Shown: positions 42,770 to 52,696, counted from the stretch's first letter. The stretch is DNA of 64,000 nt from Flammeovirga kamogawensis (GCF_018736065.1 NZ_CP076129.1:1302001-1366000), one strand, 5' to 3'. A program made the numbers and translations. Notes: generated by a model not told the origin, from the letters alone.

Positions 42770-45166
42770 ATGCAATCTAAAGCATTACTGTTATTATTTA
42801 CGTTATACATTTTTTTTGTCAGTGGTGTTTTAGCACAAACTAATGGAAACTTACAAGGGAAAATTACTGATGCAAAATCAGGTGAGGCTGTTGTTTTTTG
42901 TACCGTTTTAGTAGAATCGGCTAAAAAAAGTACTTACACTAACGATTTTGGGAATTTTGCCATTTCTAATTTAAAAGAAGGAGTGCATAAAGTTGTAATT
43001 GCAAGAACAGGTTATAAAAAAACAGAACATTCAATTACAATAACTTCCAATGCTTCATATACATTAAATGTACAACTAGAAGAAGAGCAAACGCAATTAG
43101 ATGAAGTATTAATTGTTGAACAATCTGAAGCTACCAAGATGGAAACGCAAGGTTTTGCGGCAAAATCAATCTCTACAGAAAAAGTACAAGTTCAATCAAT
43201 TCAATTAAATAACCTTCTTGATGAAACTCCTGGAATTACAGTAAGACAAACAGGAGGAATGGGTTCGGATGCGTCCTATAGTATCAATGGATTAACGGGT
43301 AATGCTATTCGCTTTTTTATTGATGGAGTACCAATGGAATATTACGGAAGTTCGTATTCTATTAATTCATTGCCAGTATCAATTATAGAAAAAATGGAGG
43401 TATACAAAGGGGTTGTTCCTGTGGAATTAGGAAGTGATGCTTTGGGTGGTGCAATTAATATAACGACTAAAAATAAAACAGACAAAGCATTAGATGTTTC
43501 TTATTCTGGTGGTTCTTTTAATACACACCAAACTTCTATTAGTGGTAACTACCGTGATGAAAAATCTGGTTTTACGTTTAGGGGTTCTGCATTTTATAAC
43601 TACTCCGATAATAATTATGAAGTGTGGGGCAAAGATGTTTATGTAACCGATCCAGAAACAGGTAGAATTGATAGAAGCGTTAAAGCAAAACGTTTTAATG
43701 ATGGATACGAAGCCTACGGTACTAAATTAGATATTGGTTTTACAGATAAAAAATGGGCAGATCAATTTTTTATCAGTTTTCTAGCTTCTGATATGTACAA
43801 AGAAGTACAACATGGAGCAACTATGGAAATTCCGTATGGCGAAAGATATTATACTCAGAGTACGGTTATGCCAAGTTTATCGTACAACAAAAAAGACTTT
43901 TTAGCTAAAGGCTTAGATGTAAGTCTATTTTCTGCTTATTCAGAAAGAACACGTCAGGTGGTGGATACTACAAAAAATGTATACAATTGGTACGGCGAAG
44001 TTTGGAATACAAAACCTGTAGGTGGAGAACAAGGTACACCAACTTTGGCTAAAACAGACGAAGGGACGTTTATTAACCGTATCAATATTAATTATGCTTT
44101 AAACGATAACAATACAGTTACTTTTAATCAGGTATTTACAAAGTTTAATAGAGTATCTGACGACCCAATGGCAGAGGTAGGGAAAAGAGCTTTAAATGAT
44201 GAGCAAAACATGACGAAAAATATCATGGGCTTATCGTTACAAAACAGAGCATTTGATAATAAATTAAAGACCAATGTATTTGGTAAATATTATGGATATA
44301 GCTACGATAATGTAGATGCTGTGTATGAAAACAATACCTATGTTCCATATCATAAAAGTAGCCAAGACCACAATTATGGATATGGAATAGCAAGTAGTTA
44401 CCAATTAACATCAGATTTTTTGGTGTCTTTATCTTATGAAAAAGCAATTCGTATACCTAAAGCGAACGAACTTTTTGGTAACGATGCTCAAAATGTTTTT
44501 GCGACAGACTCATTAAAGCCAGAACAAAGTCAAAATATCAATTTAGGCTTAAGGTATGGAACACTTTATTTTGGTCCGCATAGCTTAACATTATCTACCA
44601 ACTTCTTTTATAGAGATGTTACAGACTTAATACAACAAACAACTTTTGTAACCGGTGGACAAGATTATTTTGTGTACGAAAACCTTACAAGTATTTTAAG
44701 TAAAGGAGTAGATTTTCAAGTAGATTATAACTACGATTCTAAATTGGATGTTACTTTCTCTGCCTCATATACAGATGCAAGAGACAAGGCAAAGTATGAT
44801 CAGAATGGAAATGAAAATCTACATTATAACTCTAGGTTAAAGAACGAACCGTTTTTTCAGATAAACAGCAGTGTTCGTTATAATTTTAGAGATGTAATAC
44901 AGGAACAAGGAAATTTAAGCGTGTATTGGACGATCCGTTACGTACACGAGTTTTATAGAAATTGGGAATCTATTGGTAAGTATGATAAAGATATGATACC
45001 TACTCAATTTGTAAATAATGCAGGAGTGAGTTACAGCTTCCCAAAAAGAAAAATGTCTTTAAGTATTGATGTAAAAAACATCTTTAACGAACAAGTCTTC
45101 GACAACTTTGCCATTCAACAACCTGGCAGAGGTGTATTTATGAAAATCAATTATTCTATTTTTTAA
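42770..45166 (+). CDS. TonB-dependent outer-membrane receptor, siderophore/iron type
   Basis: The product has 798 residues. It has a signal peptide (ends near GVLAQ), a CarboxypepD_reg-like domain (~25-110, GKITDAKSGEAVVFCTVLVE), a plug domain (LLDETPGITVRQTGGMGS, then YKGVVPVELGSDALGGAINI) and a 22-strand-type barrel ending GRGVFMKINYSIF. Length and plug resemble siderophore or haem receptors rather than the ~1000-residue SusC type. It heads an operon with a DUF4374-like lipoprotein, a Spy-like lipoprotein and a PepSY membrane protein, a combination commonly linked to ferric-siderophore uptake in Bacteroidota. Two direct repeats upstream may control it. Confidence 0.92.
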   Translation: MQSKALLLLFTLYIFFVSGVLAQTNGNLQGKITDAKSGEAVVFCTVLVESAKKSTYTNDFGNFAISNLKEGVHKVVIARTGYKKTEHSITITSNASYTLNVQLEEEQTQLDEVLIVEQSEATKMETQGFAAKSISTEKVQVQSIQLNNLLDETPGITVRQTGGMGSDASYSINGLTGNAIRFFIDGVPMEYYGSSYSINSLPVSIIEKMEVYKGVVPVELGSDALGGAINITTKNKTDKALDVSYSGGSFNTHQTSISGNYRDEKSGFTFRGSAFYNYSDNNYEVWGKDVYVTDPETGRIDRSVKAKRFNDGYEAYGTKLDIGFTDKKWADQFFISFLASDMYKEVQHGATMEIPYGERYYTQSTVMPSLSYNKKDFLAKGLDVSLFSAYSERTRQVVDTTKNVYNWYGEVWNTKPVGGEQGTPTLAKTDEGTFINRININYALNDNNTVTFNQVFTKFNRVSDDPMAEVGKRALNDEQNMTKNIMGLSLQNRAFDNKLKTNVFGKYYGYSYDNVDAVYENNTYVPYHKSSQDHNYGYGIASSYQLTSDFLVSLSYEKAIRIPKANELFGNDAQNVFATDSLKPEQSQNINLGLRYGTLYFGPHSLTLSTNFFYRDVTDLIQQTTFVTGGQDYFVYENLTSILSKGVDFQVDYNYDSKLDVTFSASYTDARDKAKYDQNGNENLHYNSRLKNEPFFQINSSVRYNFRDVIQEQGNLSVYWTIRYVHEFYRNWESIGKYDKDMIPTQFVNNAGVSYSFPKRKMSLSIDVKNIFNEQVFDNFAIQQPGRGVFMKINYSIF

Positions 45167-45183
45167 GAATCTAATTTATATAG

Positions 45184-46398
45184 ATGATGAAATTTTATCA
45201 ATCAAATATCCTTATCAAAGTATTCGCATTTTTAGGAATTATTTCTATTACATCATGTAATAACGATGATACTACAAACGAAACACCAATTGATCCAACA
45301 GAAAAGGTATTTAATATTGCAGCAGATGTTTCTACAACTGATGCAGCTATGGTTTATATGGCGCCAACAAACTCTTTAACAGAGGGAGATTTTTCTATTG
45401 TTGCTAATGGAACAGAAATGAAAGGTGAACGTTCTGCATATCTTGCAGAAGCAAACGGTTTAATTTATAACCTTAACTATGGTACAGGGGTAATTAGAGA
45501 ATTAGAATACGATGGAAAATCATCTTATAATCAACTAACTGAGATTAGTGTACAACAATTTGTAGGCACTCACCCAAGATTTGAAGTAGTGAGCAACGAA
45601 AGTTTATTGGCTTTTTATGTGGCTACTTCTGAACCAAACGCACAAAATGAAGTAGAGGTAACACTTCAAGTTGTAAAAATGAAAATTCCTGGTTTACAGA
45701 TTGAAGAAACGGAAGAAATTTCTTTAGGGAAATATGCAGAAAATGATGCGTATGTTTCTAGAGTAGATGCTCCTGTTGTTATGAATGGGAAAGTTTATTT
45801 TGGTACACAACAAAAGATTAATGGTAATCCTGATGGTTTTGCAGATGACTTAGCTACAATTGTGTTGGATTACCCATCTTTTGAAAATTATTCTATTGTA
45901 CATTCTTCTCAGTCTAAAGGACATAATTACGGTTATAGAGGTCGTTCTATGTATGAATACCAAAATGCAGTATACCAAGTGAACTGGCCTGTAGATGGTG
46001 CTGATGTTGTTTTTACAAAATTAGTAGATGGAGATTACGACAATTCGTATTCTTTTAATGTAACAGAAACGCTAGGAGGCGGTAGTTTTGGTTCTGTAAA
46101 CTGGTTCCACATTGGAGGCGGTAAAGGGTATGTGGCTATAGAAGATAAATCTATTGACGATGATAATAACTGGTATTTAGCTCGAGTTGATGTGATCAAT
46201 AAAACAATCGAGAAAGTAGAAGGAATTCCATATTCTGATCTATTTAAATACCAAAATGCTGTAGTAGAAGGAGAGAAATTCTATATGGCAATAAGCCCTA
46301 ATGGTGGAGAATCTTTTGTCTATGAAATCGAAAATACAACTGCAACACCAGGTCTACAATTAGATGGTGGTAATGTTTATGTTCAAGGTATTTACTAA
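45184..46398 (+). CDS. DUF4374-like surface lipoprotein of an iron uptake operon
   Basis: The product has 404 residues. A lipoprotein signal with Cys in ISITSCNND is followed by a beta-propeller-like domain resembling DUF4374 (LNYGTGVIRELEYDGKSSYN, KVYFGTQQKINGNPDGFADD, YRGRSMYEYQNAVYQVNW). Two consecutive ATG codons (45184 and 45187) are possible starts; both keep the signal. It lies 18 nt after the TonB receptor gene and 18 nt before the Spy-like gene. DUF4374 proteins regularly accompany TonB receptors in iron-regulated loci. A role as surface partner in capture of ferric siderophore is likely but unproven. Confidence 0.85.
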   Translation: MMKFYQSNILIKVFAFLGIISITSCNNDDTTNETPIDPTEKVFNIAADVSTTDAAMVYMAPTNSLTEGDFSIVANGTEMKGERSAYLAEANGLIYNLNYGTGVIRELEYDGKSSYNQLTEISVQQFVGTHPRFEVVSNESLLAFYVATSEPNAQNEVEVTLQVVKMKIPGLQIEETEEISLGKYAENDAYVSRVDAPVVMNGKVYFGTQQKINGNPDGFADDLATIVLDYPSFENYSIVHSSQSKGHNYGYRGRSMYEYQNAVYQVNWPVDGADVVFTKLVDGDYDNSYSFNVTETLGGGSFGSVNWFHIGGGKGYVAIEDKSIDDDNNWYLARVDVINKTIEKVEGIPYSDLFKYQNAVVEGEKFYMAISPNGGESFVYEIENTTATPGLQLDGGNVYVQGIY

Positions 46399-46415
46399 AA
46401 TAAAAAACTACAACA

Positions 46416-47030
46416 ATGAAAAAATATTTAATTATTCTACTTGCGTTCTTTGCTTTTTCATGTTCAGAACAGAAAAAAGGAAGAGGAATTGATTTTGAAA
46501 AAGTAAAATCGTCTTTGGGTTTATCAGCTGATCAGTTAGAAAAATTTGATGCCATTAATGCTGAATTTGATGCAGATAGAGCTGCTAAGATAGAAGCTTT
46601 AAAAGCATCTGGTAAAATGAGTAAGGCAAAATATATTAAAATTGTAAAGCCTTCTTATGTTGCACAAGAACAAAAGGTAAAGCCTATTCTTACTGCTACT
46701 CAATTTGAAGTTTATCATGAGTACGTTAAAAGATATATGCCTTTCCAATCAGATTATTCTGATGAGCTTAAGCAAGAAGTTATTACTGAATTATCTTTAG
46801 ATGAGCAACAAGCTAAAATGTATAATGCAGTTAATGAAGCATTTGTAAAAGCATACAGAGATGCTCACGATTATTACCACGGTAATGGTGAGGCTGCTGC
46901 AGAATACTGGCAACAGTTTGATAACAATAGAAAAGAAGCTTTACAAAAAGTGTTTACGAAAGAGCAATATGCCCAATATCTTGAGTTAATTAAAAAAGAA
47001 AACTACAGAGGTAAAAACGAAAAAGGGTAA
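46416..47030 (+). CDS. Small helical lipoprotein with LTxxQ-type motifs (Spy/CpxP-like)
   Basis: The product has 204 residues. A lipoprotein signal (MKKYLIILLAFFAFSC) is followed by an all-helical, highly charged domain. Four motifs recall the LTxxQ pattern of CpxP/Spy periplasmic chaperones and metal sensors: GLSADQLEKFD, ILTATQFEVY, LSLDEQQAKMY and FTKEQYAQYL. It also has HDYYHGNGEAAAEYW, with His and acidic residues that could bind metal. The stop codon overlaps the start of the PepSY gene (TAATG). Envelope-stress or metal-sensing function is inferred from the motifs and the iron-uptake context. Confidence 0.75.
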   Translation: MKKYLIILLAFFAFSCSEQKKGRGIDFEKVKSSLGLSADQLEKFDAINAEFDADRAAKIEALKASGKMSKAKYIKIVKPSYVAQEQKVKPILTATQFEVYHEYVKRYMPFQSDYSDELKQEVITELSLDEQQAKMYNAVNEAFVKAYRDAHDYYHGNGEAAAEYWQQFDNNRKEALQKVFTKEQYAQYLELIKKENYRGKNEKG

Positions 47031-48220
47031 TGCGACTGAAGAAATCACTTTTAAGAAAAAAGAGAAAGAACGAAAGCATTTTTAAATACATCATGTCCGT
47101 GTCACATTTGTGGCTCGGACTTTTGTCGAGTGTGGTAGTTTTTGTGGTATGTATGAGTGGAGCAACCTATTCATTTAAAACACAAATACAAGAATTGCTT
47201 AATTATGATGTTGTTTTTTCGAGGGATAGTAAAGGAGACGATTTTGTTTCAATAAATGTACTTCAAAATCAGTTTGAATCAGAGGGCTTATTGATTACGA
47301 GTATAACAATTCCTGAAACTACATCAAGAAATATTTTAGTTACCTATAAAGATCAAACTGATGAAGAGGGACATTTTTATGTACACCCTGAGAATGGAAA
47401 AATAATAGGAACAAGCAGTAGCTCTGCGGGTGATTTCTTCAACTTAATGAAGCAAATACACAAAGAGTTATTACTTGGAAAAGTAGGAAAACAGATTGTA
47501 GGTGCATCAATTTTAATATTTGTTGTTCTATTACTATCAGGGTTAGTAGTATGGTTTCCTAAAAAAACTACACAACTTAAAAAAGGGCTAACTATTAAAT
47601 GGTCGGCCAAGTTGCCAAGAGTAATTTATGACCTACACAATACACTCGGTTTTTATACTTTTATATTGCTATTATTTATTTCAGTTACAGGTTTATATGT
47701 TTCTTATTCTTGGGTGAAAAGTGGTATAATAGTTTCGTTAGGAGGTGTGGCTGTCTTATCAGAAAACAGTTCGGAAGCTGCCAAAGCAGAAATGTCTAAT
47801 GTGTTTGCTTCTTTTTTAGATGATGTAATTGATAGTCAATCTGATAAGCAAAAAGAACTGAAAGAGATCTCTTTAGATAGTTTATTAAGTGATGTAAACC
47901 TGAAATTACCTTATAAAGCCATAACCATTTTAGACTTCCCAACTGAGGAAGAAGCCTATTATCACATCACTAAAATTAACCAAGAAAATTTACTTAAAGC
48001 AATTCTACCAGATGAGATAGAATATACGAAAGAAGGAGAATTTAAGTCACTTCAAAAGTTTACAGATCAACCACTACACAAACAATTTACAGCCATTTCA
48101 TTACCCCTACATACAGGCGAAATAATGGGTTTACCAGGCATAATTCTATATTTTATTGCCACTTTAATTGCCGCATCTATGCCTGTAACAGGCATATTAA
48201 TTTGGGTAAGGAAGCTTTGA
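47030..48220 (+). CDS. PepSY-associated membrane protein (PiuB/iron-regulated type)
   Basis: The product has 396 residues. It has four membrane helices with the PepSY_TM layout: an N-terminal helix with SVSHLWLGLLSSVVVFVVC, a PepSY-like periplasmic region (GHFYVHPENGKIIGTSS), a helix pair around VVLLLSGLVVWFPKKTTQL and LHNTLGFYTFILLLFISVTG, and a C-terminal helix (GIILYFIATLIAASMPVTG). Conserved His residues in HLWLG, IHKELLLG and LHNTLGF could bind haem. This family is usually iron-regulated and thought to reduce ferric siderophore complexes in the periplasm. Last gene of the uptake operon. No clear terminator is seen downstream. Confidence 0.9.
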   Translation: MRLKKSLLRKKRKNESIFKYIMSVSHLWLGLLSSVVVFVVCMSGATYSFKTQIQELLNYDVVFSRDSKGDDFVSINVLQNQFESEGLLITSITIPETTSRNILVTYKDQTDEEGHFYVHPENGKIIGTSSSSAGDFFNLMKQIHKELLLGKVGKQIVGASILIFVVLLLSGLVVWFPKKTTQLKKGLTIKWSAKLPRVIYDLHNTLGFYTFILLLFISVTGLYVSYSWVKSGIIVSLGGVAVLSENSSEAAKAEMSNVFASFLDDVIDSQSDKQKELKEISLDSLLSDVNLKLPYKAITILDFPTEEEAYYHITKINQENLLKAILPDEIEYTKEGEFKSLQKFTDQPLHKQFTAISLPLHTGEIMGLPGIILYFIATLIAASMPVTGILIWVRKL

Positions 48221-48711
48221 AAGACTTGTTTTTTTTTGATAATTATTTCTTGACTGAGCAGGAAATAAAACTATCAAATTGATTTCTGTATTTATATAGT
48301 TCAATCAAAGCTTTTTTACATAGGGCACCCAACAACTTGATTTTCAAATAGACTCAACTTTGATTGTAAGGTAATGTCTTCTCATTTAGAAATTGTACAC
48401 TAATTCAGGACGAGACATAATAAAAAAACATGAAAAAACTTACTAAGCAAACCTTTTAACCTCTCTCTCCTTATCTACACAAGAAAAAAGTAGATAAATA
48501 GATTGACCACAAAAAGTTTGAACCGATACATATGGTCTTGAATAATGGAGTAGTATAGGTTAAGTATCACCATCATTAGTCCAGGATTTAAGCCCTGAGC
48601 TAATGATGGAAGGTATAACTGAGGATTTACCATAAAAAACTAGACAAATTAATTAAAACTTATCTTAAGTTTGATCAAATATAACAGGACCAAAACTTAA
48701 TAATATTAGCT
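48221..48711. other. Intergenic region between convergent operons, with a hairpin
   Basis: No intact gene is seen in any frame. A 10-bp inverted repeat, CCATCATTAG at 48570-48579 with CTAATGATGG at 48600-48609, encloses a second short stem (CAGG with CCTG). No T-run adjoins it on either strand. It could be a structured RNA, a weak bidirectional terminator or a leftover of a mobile element. Confidence 0.4.
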
Positions 48712-49377
48712 TTAAAACAAATACATCTGATAAGCAAACAACCCAACACCAGCAATCATTAAATACCAATTTACTGCTTTATAAAATGCTGGGAAATCTG
48801 TCAATTTACGAGAATACGTAATGATAAACACAATAGGTATAAGAGCTAGAATTTGTCCTATTTCAACTCCTAGGTTAAAACAAAGAATTTTAGCTAGGAA
48901 ATCGTTATTTCCATTTTCAAAAGATTGTAATTTAGTGGAGAGACCAAAACCATGAATTAACCCAAAAATCACTACCATTATTAGTAAGTTAGGGGCGTTA
49001 ATACCAAGCTTTTTAAAACCTCCTAAATTTTCAAAACCCTTATACAAAATACTTAGTGCAATCACTCCATCAACTAAATGTTCATTTGCAGTAATACCTA
49101 AATATGTAGCTCCAATAAGCGTAATACAATGCCCAATAGTAAAGGCAGTAATAAATTTTAGTATATCTTTAAATCCTTTTAAATAAAAAACTACTCCTGC
49201 TAAAAATAGCAAATGGTCGTAACCTGTTAGCATATGAGTGGCACCTACTCTAAGGTAAGCGAATAACCCTCCTGTTTTGAGTAATTCCTGATCTGCACTT
49301 GTTACATCATGAGCAAACCCTAAAAAAGGGATAAATAAGAAGATGAATAGAAGTACTTTTTTTAAATTCACTTTCAT
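48712..49377 (-). CDS. HupE/UreJ-family membrane protein (probable metal transporter)
   Basis: The product has 221 residues. A signal-like N-terminus (ends near GFAHD) is followed by six to seven hydrophobic segments with the HupE/UreJ_2 signatures VGATHMLTGYDHLLFL, FTIGHCITLIGA and LIHGFGLSTKLQ. The conserved His and Asp in these motifs are proposed metal ligands. Related proteins are linked to nickel or cobalt supply for hydrogenase and urease, and sometimes to copper. It begins 2 nt after the DUF4198-type gene, so the two are certainly co-transcribed. No nickel enzyme is encoded in the window, so the metal is uncertain. Confidence 0.9.
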   Translation of the reverse strand: MKVNLKKVLLFIFLFIPFLGFAHDVTSADQELLKTGGLFAYLRVGATHMLTGYDHLLFLAGVVFYLKGFKDILKFITAFTIGHCITLIGATYLGITANEHLVDGVIALSILYKGFENLGGFKKLGINAPNLLIMVVIFGLIHGFGLSTKLQSFENGNNDFLAKILCFNLGVEIGQILALIPIVFIITYSRKLTDFPAFYKAVNWYLMIAGVGLFAYQMYLF

Positions 49378-49379
49378 AA

Positions 49380-50366
49380 CTAGCCCTTATATTTAAAGTA
49401 AATAAATAACAAACCAATGATAGCGATACTCACTACTATAAAACCTGAAGTTGGAATGCCTTCTTCTTTATGGTGATGAGAATTATGAGTACCATGTTCA
49501 TTGGTTACTTCAAAAGATAAAGTTGCCCATTTTGATTTATGAGTTACTTCAGCATTGTTTACCTCAACCATATGAATTGTTCTGAGATAGTAAATTCCAT
49601 CTTCATCTAGCGTGACGGTAACAATACCTTGTTCATTCGTTCTTAATTTCTGACCATGGGTATGTGAATGGGCTTCACCACCATCATGAGTATGAGCTAT
49701 TCCTTTATGATTGGCATAAACTAATTGATTAATTACGGGTTTACCATCTACTAATAATCTTATATCAATAGTTTCTCCAGTGTGTTTCTTGTAGGGGCTT
49801 TCCATTGGAATAAACTCAATAGGATAACCTAAAACTGTATTCCAATCATCTGTTTTTACTTCTCCTACCTGATAAATTGCCTTTACATGTTTTTGATAAC
49901 TCTCTACAACATCTTGATCCAATAATGCATTATCAAAACGATGTGATAGCATATCCAATACACCATCATGTTTTAAATAAACATTAAAATCGAAAGCAGA
50001 TTGTGCTAAAGTATTTGCTTTTGTTGATACCCCAACTACATAAGTTCCGGCATTACCCGCAGTAAAAGAAAGTTGTGTAATAGTACTGTCCTGATCTTTC
50101 CATTTACTTGAATCTATGGTTTGTCTATTTCCATGACTGACAATAGATGCATCTAAAATACGGTTACGAGTGATACTATTTTCACTACTCTCAAAAGTGC
50201 CATTGTATAAACTGAGGGTTGTTTCTTGATTAGGTTTCAAGAAGTAGGTTTCCATTTTAATATACAAATCATGACTACTTAACATGATAAGTGCAGATAA
50301 GAGAAATAATGGCTGAGTCAATTTAAAACCAATTACCTTATCAAAGGTTCTTGCAATTAATTTCAT
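49380..50366 (-). CDS. DUF4198-type periplasmic metal-binding protein with His-rich loop and C-terminal anchor
   Basis: The product has 328 residues. An N-terminal hydrophobic segment (signal or anchor) is followed by a beta-sandwich domain of the DUF4198 (NikK-like) type beginning SHDLYIKMETYFLKPNQE. It has a His-rich loop (GIAHTHDGGEAHSHTHGQKL), then EQGIVTVTLDEDGIYYLRTI, a second His cluster (HGTHNSHHHKEEG) and a C-terminal membrane helix (TSGFIVVSIAIIGLLFIYF). It most likely captures a divalent metal and passes it to the HupE-type protein encoded 2 nt downstream. A good Bacteroidota-type promoter lies just upstream. Confidence 0.85.
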   Translation of the reverse strand: MKLIARTFDKVIGFKLTQPLFLLSALIMLSSHDLYIKMETYFLKPNQETTLSLYNGTFESSENSITRNRILDASIVSHGNRQTIDSSKWKDQDSTITQLSFTAGNAGTYVVGVSTKANTLAQSAFDFNVYLKHDGVLDMLSHRFDNALLDQDVVESYQKHVKAIYQVGEVKTDDWNTVLGYPIEFIPMESPYKKHTGETIDIRLLVDGKPVINQLVYANHKGIAHTHDGGEAHSHTHGQKLRTNEQGIVTVTLDEDGIYYLRTIHMVEVNNAEVTHKSKWATLSFEVTNEHGTHNSHHHKEEGIPTSGFIVVSIAIIGLLFIYFKYKG

Positions 50367-50398
50367 ATAAGAATGTTTGTTCTGTTACGCTATTGCCG

Positions 50399-50431
50399 CA
50401 AATGTAAGAACTTTTATCTCTCATCCCAATC
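50399..50431 (-). promoter_or_regulatory. Bacteroidota-type promoter for the metal-uptake pair
   Basis: On the minus strand TACATTTG (50399-50406) matches the -7 consensus TAnnTTTG exactly. A TTG (within 50426-50431) lies about 20 nt upstream at the -33 position. The expected transcript start is roughly 25 nt before the ATG at 50366. Confidence 0.5.
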
Positions 50432-50789
50432 ATAAATTTACTAGGGTCCAAATAAAATAAACGGTGGATACAATAACATTGTACATAGGATACCTTGATC
50501 ACTATTAAAAATAAAATTTAGTGTTATGTATCTATAATTCTTTTGAAATAGGAGCTAAAATTTATCTTATTCTTACAAAAATTGATAATTTCTTTAGTAT
50601 TAAATAGACCATGATAAAGTTTAATTAAAAATCATCCTTACTAAATAAAAGGAAAGCTGAGTGGTATAAATAGCATAAGAAAAATACAATTTATTGCAAT
50701 TATTTTCATAATTTTAAGTTTATTAAGATAACGTAACTATACAACCTAATTTATTTAGTGCGTTTTATTATGACCTTAAAATTATAGAA
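50432..50789. other. Divergent intergenic region
   Basis: AT-rich sequence without an open frame of note, tRNA-like fold or strong hairpin. It presumably carries the promoter of the DUF6377-type regulator gene. Nothing specific could be identified. Confidence 0.4.
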
Positions 50790-52442
50790 ATGAAACTATC
50801 AATACGATTATGTATTTTTTTGATTGTAGGCATTATTAATTTTTCAATAGCCCAAAACGAAACAGATTCTTTATTTAAGGTCCTTGATGATGCAATTGAA
50901 AAAAGGGAGATCTATCTAAAAGAAAAAAACAATAGTATTAATGAATTTAGGGTATTGTTAGAGAATGATACAACAGATTTAAAGGATAAATATTTTTATG
51001 CTACAGAAATATATGAGCAATATTTAGTGTTTGAATTTTATGGAGCCTTACATTTTGCATACGTAGCTATTGATGTGGCCAAACAACTAAATGAACAAAA
51101 ACTAATTAATGAAAGTCGATTAAATTTAGCTAGAATATTAGTGATAGCAGGTATCTATCAAGAAAGTAGTGAAATACTTGATGCTTTAGATATTCGGAAT
51201 TTATCAAACGATTTATTAGTAAAGTATTTCTTAATAAGAAAAGAATTATACAACCAACTTTACTACTACTCTCCAACAAAAATAATTAAGCAAGGTTATC
51301 AGAATAAATACATTAATTATTGTGATTCTTTATTAGAAGTTTTACCAGAGAATTCTGAAAGTAATTTAGAAATATTAGAAACAAGAGCACTTGACAATAG
51401 AAAATTAGATAAAGCAAAAAAACTAAATGCTTTACGTTTATCAAGGTATTCTATCGGACAACATAATTATTCTAAAATTGCTTTTCAGCGTTCTTTAATT
51501 TATGAAGTGGCAAAAGACGATAGTAATCAAAAAAAATATTTAATACTTTCAGCAATTTCAGATATTAAGGGAGTGATAAAAGATAATGCATCCCTGTCTA
51601 CACTAGCTTTTAAGTTATATCATGAAGGAGATGTAGAAAGAGCGTATAAATACATAAACATATGCTATGAAGATGCCTTGTTTTATAATTCAAAATTAAG
51701 AGCTATTCAGATAGCGAACATCTTGCCTGTAATTTCTCAATCTTATGAAGCACAGTTGATAAGTCAAAAATCACGCTTGGAGAGTTTTAATATAATTATC
51801 ACAATTATGTCTATCATTCTTTTTGTGGCTATAATTTTTATTTACAAGCAGGTAAAATCTGTACGCTCCGTTAGAAATACTACCGTTGAAATAAACAATA
51901 AATTAAGAGAATCTAATGCAGAACAGAAAAAAGCAAATGAGCAGCTTACAAAACTCCACACTGATTTGACAAATACGAACCTTATAAAAGAAATTTATAT
52001 AGGGGAGTTCTTAAAAATCTGCAGCGATTATATTGAGAAATTAGAATACCAAAGCACACATACAAAAAGAATGCTGGTAGCTAGAAAATATGGAGAATTA
52101 CTAAAGGAGTTGAAGGATGATGATGTTCGTAAAAAAGAAATGAAACTTTTTTACAAGAATTTTGATCAAACTTTCTTACATATTTACCCCACTTTTGTAG
52201 ATGATTTTAATAAATTATTAGAACCTGATCAACCCGTTTTAATAAAGAACAAAGATTTATTAAATACTGAATTAAGAATATTTGCACTCGTTAGACTTGG
52301 TATAAATGATAGTGCTAAGATCTCTAAATTACTAGGGAACTCGGTTACTACAATTTATAATTACAGAGTAAAGATTAAAAATAAATCGATTGTAGATAGA
52401 GAGAATTTTGATGACTATGTTATGAGAATTGGGGATGTATAA
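50790..52442 (+). CDS. DUF6377-type membrane transcriptional regulator of the polysaccharide locus
   Basis: The product has 550 residues. Signal peptide (ends near FSIAQ), a periplasmic all-helical TPR-like region (~25-325), one membrane helix (FNIIITIMSIILFVAIIFIY, ~333-354), a coiled coil (~365-400) and a C-terminal cytoplasmic DNA-binding region. The end has LLNTELRIFALVRLGINDSA, then KISKLLGNSVTTIYNYRVKI, the helix-turn-helix seen in DUF6377 proteins and in the starch regulator SusR. The layout lets it sense an oligosaccharide in the periplasm and activate genes directly. It stands immediately upstream of the susC-like gene on the same strand, with 254 nt between, so it most likely controls the locus at 52697-64000. 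Confidence 0.88.
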   Translation: MKLSIRLCIFLIVGIINFSIAQNETDSLFKVLDDAIEKREIYLKEKNNSINEFRVLLENDTTDLKDKYFYATEIYEQYLVFEFYGALHFAYVAIDVAKQLNEQKLINESRLNLARILVIAGIYQESSEILDALDIRNLSNDLLVKYFLIRKELYNQLYYYSPTKIIKQGYQNKYINYCDSLLEVLPENSESNLEILETRALDNRKLDKAKKLNALRLSRYSIGQHNYSKIAFQRSLIYEVAKDDSNQKKYLILSAISDIKGVIKDNASLSTLAFKLYHEGDVERAYKYINICYEDALFYNSKLRAIQIANILPVISQSYEAQLISQKSRLESFNIIITIMSIILFVAIIFIYKQVKSVRSVRNTTVEINNKLRESNAEQKKANEQLTKLHTDLTNTNLIKEIYIGEFLKICSDYIEKLEYQSTHTKRMLVARKYGELLKELKDDDVRKKEMKLFYKNFDQTFLHIYPTFVDDFNKLLEPDQPVLIKNKDLLNTELRIFALVRLGINDSAKISKLLGNSVTTIYNYRVKIKNKSIVDRENFDDYVMRIGDV

Positions 52443-52696
52443 CAAAGAATATAGATTTTTTTGTTCTATAAAACATCTACTATTTTATAAATTAAAATAT
52501 TGTTAAGTTGCTGTTAATTAGATGATTGAATTAATGTAGTGTCTACCATTTTACTACTATGCGTAGGACATACACTTTTACTTACCCAACTTTGTAATGT
52601 TCGATAGGGAAACCAGCTGACTTATGTAAATTTTACAATCCCTATTAAACATATTTTTTATAAATCTATTTTGAACGACTTTAAGTTTATACTATA

